Positions 30,176-33,383 of a DNA stretch of 33,383 nt are shown piece after piece. The stretch's first letter is position 1; each line of letters opens with the position of its first letter. The translations under genes were made by a program, and so were the position numbers. The notes beneath the pieces were generated by a model, which saw only the letters and a list, made by a program, of their open reading frames with translations, ran no database searches and was not told the DNA's origin. The DNA is from Susulua sp964590995. GTDB lineage: Bacteria > Omnitrophota > Gorgyraeia > Duberdicusellales > 4484-171. The stretch is taken from assembly GCA_964590995.1 (NCBI GenBank), contig CAZPYY010000005.1:1-33383 (forward strand), read 5' to 3'.

Positions 30176-33100
30176 GGACAAGTTTCCCTCCCCTACCGCC
30201 GTGCCTATTTCTTTTAAAGCTTTCTCATTCAAAGCGATACAGAACTTACTACCGGTCTTTATCTTCACTCCTTTGAGCTTAGAATTCTTGAAGGAAAAGA
30301 AGACTGGAGTCTGCCCTTTATGGTTAAGAAAAAGACTTTTTAAGTTATTTAACGAAATACCGTTATTCTCTAAAGAGACATTTACGCTCTTAATATAATC
30401 GGTAACCTTCTCTACCGGAATAACCTGGGAAACTAATATCTTGGGAACTTTATCTTTAGCTTCAACTTTTCCTTTTATCACTAGTACAGTTTTCTCCCGA
30501 AGATAGAATGCGCACTCATCAAAGAGACGCGGAAAAACAAAAGCTTCAATACTAGCAGTCTCATCCTCTAGCTTTAAGATTGCCATTCGCTCACCTTTTC
30601 TACGAGTAGTGATATTTTTTACCTTCTCTACTACTCCACAAATCATAACATCTCCACCTCGCGGATGTTCCCAGAGACGAATTATTTTCTCGCGTTGTAA
30701 GTAGTTGACCAAGCTAGAGTAAGAACTTAAAGGATGACCGGTTAAATATATTCCTAAAAGAGACTTCTCGAAATTTAATATCTGTAGAAGTGGCCACTCT
30801 TCAATGTCAGGAATACTCTCATCAACCGCAGCTGTGAAGAGCCTTAATTGAGACGGGTCTTCTTTTTTTGCGCTTTTATTTAATATTTTATCTAGAAGAG
30901 CTACCATTTGAGCGCGCCGAAGGTTAAAGCTATCCATTGCCCCGGACTTTACAAGACTTTCAATGACCTTCTTGTTCACTACCCGTGAATCTACCCGTCG
31001 AGAAAAATCAAAAACACTCTCAAACTTAGCCTCTTTTCTGGTTTCAATAATATTTTCCAAAGCAGCTTTACCTACATTTTTAATAGCCATCAATCCGAAC
31101 CGTATGTTCCGATCATCAGTCACTGTAAAGTTAGTAAAACTGGTATTTATGTCCGGAGGAAGAACCTTAATCTTCATCCGGCTCGATTCATTAACATACT
31201 CTACAACTTTATCAGTATTATTACGCTCACTAGTTAGGAGAGCAGCCATAAACTCTACCGGATAATTAGATTTTAAATATGCTGTGCGGTAAGAGATTAG
31301 GGCATAAGCGGCGCTATGGCTCCGATTGAAGCCGTAACCCGAAAAATAATCAATTAACTCAAATATTCGACTAGCGACATTGGTTGGGATATTGTTCTTG
31401 TGGCAACCTTCTAAAAACAAATGTCTCTGCTCCTCCATGATCTCAGGAATCTTCTTTCCGATAGATTTTCTTAATAAATCGGCTCGAGCCATATCAAAAC
31501 CAGCCAGTTCAGCAACTATCTGCATAATCTGTTCCTGATAGAGAATTATTCCATAGGTCTTCTTTAAAATCGACTCTAATTTGGGATGGATATAGGAGAT
31601 GCTCTTCTTGCCCTGCTTCCGGTTAATAAAATCATCAACCATGCCACTACCTAAGGGACCGGGACGATAAAGAGCTAAAACAGCAATTAAATCCTCAAAC
31701 TTAGTAGGATTTATCTTCTTCAAAATATCCCGCATCCCTCTACTTTCCAATTGAAAAACGCCGATAGTATTACCTTTGGCTAAGAGAGAAAAGGTCTTTC
31801 TATCATTAAGAGGAATTGTGGTAATATCTAAATCTACTTCCTTGGTCCTCTTGATAATCTTTACGGTCTCATCTATTACAGTAAGAGTCTTTAAGCCTAA
31901 GAAATCCATCTTAAGCAGGCCGGTCTTCTCTAAAGACCCCATATCAAAACCAGTAACTGCTTCACCCTCAGCACCTCTGATCAAAGGAACTCTATCTATA
32001 AGTGGTTTATCGGAGATAACTACTCCGGCAGCATGAGTAGAAGCATGACGGGAAAGCCCTTCTAGCTGCATAGCTACATCAATAAGGCGCTTAACCCTAT
32101 TATCAGAATCATAAATGTCAGTTAGTTCCGGATTCATAGATAAAGCCCGCTTTAAATCAATATGGTGTCCAGCACCATAAGGAATCATTTTGGCGATTCT
32201 GTCTACCTCAGCATAGCTAAAGTCCATAACCCTACCAACATCCCTGATAACTGCCCGGGCTAACATTGTTCCAAAGGTAATTATCTGAGCAACATTGTCC
32301 TTGCCATACCTCTTAGCCACATACTCTAAAACCTCAGCTCGTTTTTCATAACAGAAGTCAATATCAATATCAGGCATGGAGATGCGTGCCGGGTTTAAGA
32401 ACCTTTCAAAGAGAAGATCATAATTTAACGGATCTACATCAGTAATATGAAGGATATAACTAACAATACTTCCAGCAGCACTTCCTCGACCCGGGCCTAC
32501 CGGGATATGATTCTCTTTAGCGAATTTTACTAAGTCCCAAATTATTAAGAAGTAACTAGAAAAGCCGGTTTTTTTAATCGTATCTAACTCATACTCTAGC
32601 CTTTCGATAACAGCTTTACTTGCCTTAGGATACCGGCTTTTTAAATTTTCCTGGCAGATACTTCGCAAATAATCATCGTCATTTATCTCTTTAGGTAAAG
32701 GAAAGTGCGGCAGGTGCATTTGGGAAAAATCCATGGTAAGATTACACTTCTGAGTAATCTCAATAGTACTCCTTAAACTCTGGGGGATTTCTTTAAAAAT
32801 CTCCTTCATCTCCTCGGGAGTACGAAAATAAAAAGAATCACTATTGAATTTAAAACGATTAGGGTCAGTAAGGGTAGTTTGAGTCTGAATAGCTAATAAG
32901 GCCTCATGAGCAAATGATTCTTCTTTTTCTAGATAGTGGATATCATTAGTAGCAACCAGGGGAATATCTAAGTCTTTTGAGATTCTAACTAGTTGGGTAT
33001 TTACTACTCTCTGCTCATCTAAGCCGTTCTCCATAACCTCGAGATAGAAATTTCCCTTACCAAAGATATTTAAATAATCATCGGCTAACTTAGCAGCCTT

Positions 33101-33383
33101 GTTTACATTCCCGGAAATGATTGCTGAAGGGATTTCTCCCTTAAGGCAGGCACTAGAAGCAATCAACCCTTTGCTTAAGTTCCTGAGAAGCTCTTTATCC
33201 ACTCGCGGTTTATAATAGAAACCTTCTAAGTGAGCTAAGCTAACCAGCTTAATAAGATTAGCATATCCTTGCTGATCCTTAGCTAAAAGAATAAGGTGAT
33301 GGTTGTTATCGCCATTGGGTTTATAATCTCTATCAAAACGTGAACCTGCGGCTACATAAACCTCACAGCCAATGATTGGTTTT
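30164..33383 (-). CDS. dnaE: DNA polymerase III alpha subunit, 5' end outside the window
   Basis: About 1072 residues are visible; the open frame continues past 33202 (SLAHLEGFYYKPRVDKELL and KPIIGCEVYVAAG are in frame), so roughly the first 70 residues are beyond the edge. The C-terminal part of the PHP domain, the palm with catalytic aspartates in PDIDIDF, the GPGRGSAAGS segment, GVFQLESRGM, the fingers, and a C-terminal OB fold (GVVEKVKNITTRRKGERMAIL) are present. It is the replicative polymerase subunit. The promoter of the HU gene overlaps its 3' end. Confidence 0.97.
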   Translation of the reverse strand, partial: KPIIGCEVYVAAGSRFDRDYKPNGDNNHHLILLAKDQQGYANLIKLVSLAHLEGFYYKPRVDKELLRNLSKGLIASSACLKGEIPSAIISGNVNKAAKLADDYLNIFGKGNFYLEVMENGLDEQRVVNTQLVRISKDLDIPLVATNDIHYLEKEESFAHEALLAIQTQTTLTDPNRFKFNSDSFYFRTPEEMKEIFKEIPQSLRSTIEITQKCNLTMDFSQMHLPHFPLPKEINDDDYLRSICQENLKSRYPKASKAVIERLEYELDTIKKTGFSSYFLIIWDLVKFAKENHIPVGPGRGSAAGSIVSYILHITDVDPLNYDLLFERFLNPARISMPDIDIDFCYEKRAEVLEYVAKRYGKDNVAQIITFGTMLARAVIRDVGRVMDFSYAEVDRIAKMIPYGAGHHIDLKRALSMNPELTDIYDSDNRVKRLIDVAMQLEGLSRHASTHAAGVVISDKPLIDRVPLIRGAEGEAVTGFDMGSLEKTGLLKMDFLGLKTLTVIDETVKIIKRTKEVDLDITTIPLNDRKTFSLLAKGNTIGVFQLESRGMRDILKKINPTKFEDLIAVLALYRPGPLGSGMVDDFINRKQGKKSISYIHPKLESILKKTYGIILYQEQIMQIVAELAGFDMARADLLRKSIGKKIPEIMEEQRHLFLEGCHKNNIPTNVASRIFELIDYFSGYGFNRSHSAAYALISYRTAYLKSNYPVEFMAALLTSERNNTDKVVEYVNESSRMKIKVLPPDINTSFTNFTVTDDRNIRFGLMAIKNVGKAALENIIETRKEAKFESVFDFSRRVDSRVVNKKVIESLVKSGAMDSFNLRRAQMVALLDKILNKSAKKEDPSQLRLFTAAVDESIPDIEEWPLLQILNFEKSLLGIYLTGHPLSSYSSLVNYLQREKIIRLWEHPRGGDVMICGVVEKVKNITTRRKGERMAILKLEDETASIEAFVFPRLFDECAFYLREKTVLVIKGKVEAKDKVPKILVSQVIPVEKVTDYIKSVNVSLENNGISLNNLKSLFLNHKGQTPVFFSFKNSKLKGVKIKTGSKFCIALNEKALKEIGTAVGEGNLSLTL

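Overview
The window is a dense, AT-rich stretch of bacterial chromosome. Every supportable gene lies on the minus strand, so transcription runs from high to low coordinates. Most neighbours overlap by 1-50 nt or are a few bases apart, many with ATGA or TAATG junctions, which suggests long co-translated units. The gene set is housekeeping and of Gram-negative type (FabH/PlsX, lipoproteins). One short secreted protein carries the segment ITTYYPAPYGVYKELR, which I associate from memory with Candidatus Omnitrophota (former OP3). Together with the low GC and the fused genes, this makes an Omnitrophota-like bacterium my best guess (moderate confidence; no database search was possible).

Layout in transcription order: dnaE (5' end outside the window), an HU/IHF gene with its own promoter, hisS, an aspS lacking the usual bacterial GAD insertion, a LysM lipoprotein, phoH, a short PgpH-type membrane HD phosphodiesterase, ybeY and recO (33383-23092). 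The phoH-pgpH-ybeY-recO order resembles the cluster known from Firmicutes. From 23116 to 21567 lies the only accessory-looking stretch: strong palindromes, a secreted tail-collar-like protein, a REP-associated transposase that has lost its catalytic core, and three copies of a short direct repeat, one of them inside the 3' end of recO. Next come queF, apbE and panB (21524-19281).

The purine block follows: purB behind a good promoter, then two promoters, a leader and a terminator ahead of purL-purM-purD-purE (19270-12612). A palindrome sits between purD and purE. Next is a TsaC/low-molecular-weight phosphatase fusion, then rpiB, glyA, dCMP deaminase, nrdR and a DUF151 nuclease gene. The tsaC-phosphatase-rpiB-glyA order matches the ywlC-ywlE-ywlF-glyA neighbourhood of Bacillus. 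The block links one-carbon, pentose-phosphate and nucleotide supply. Last come a CCA/poly(A) polymerase-family gene, a macrodomain-Nudix fusion, recG, rsmD, coaD, DUF177, rpmF, plsX, fabH and the start of fabD: RNA processing and repair, then the usual ribosome/lipid cluster.

The most interesting items are the purL leader, the accessory island after recO with its collar protein, the AspRS without GAD, and the two fusions (macrodomain-Nudix; TsaC-phosphatase). I saw no tRNA, rRNA, CRISPR array or intact mobile element. No stretch over 300 bases lacks a gene; the longest gap (22795-23091) is described below.
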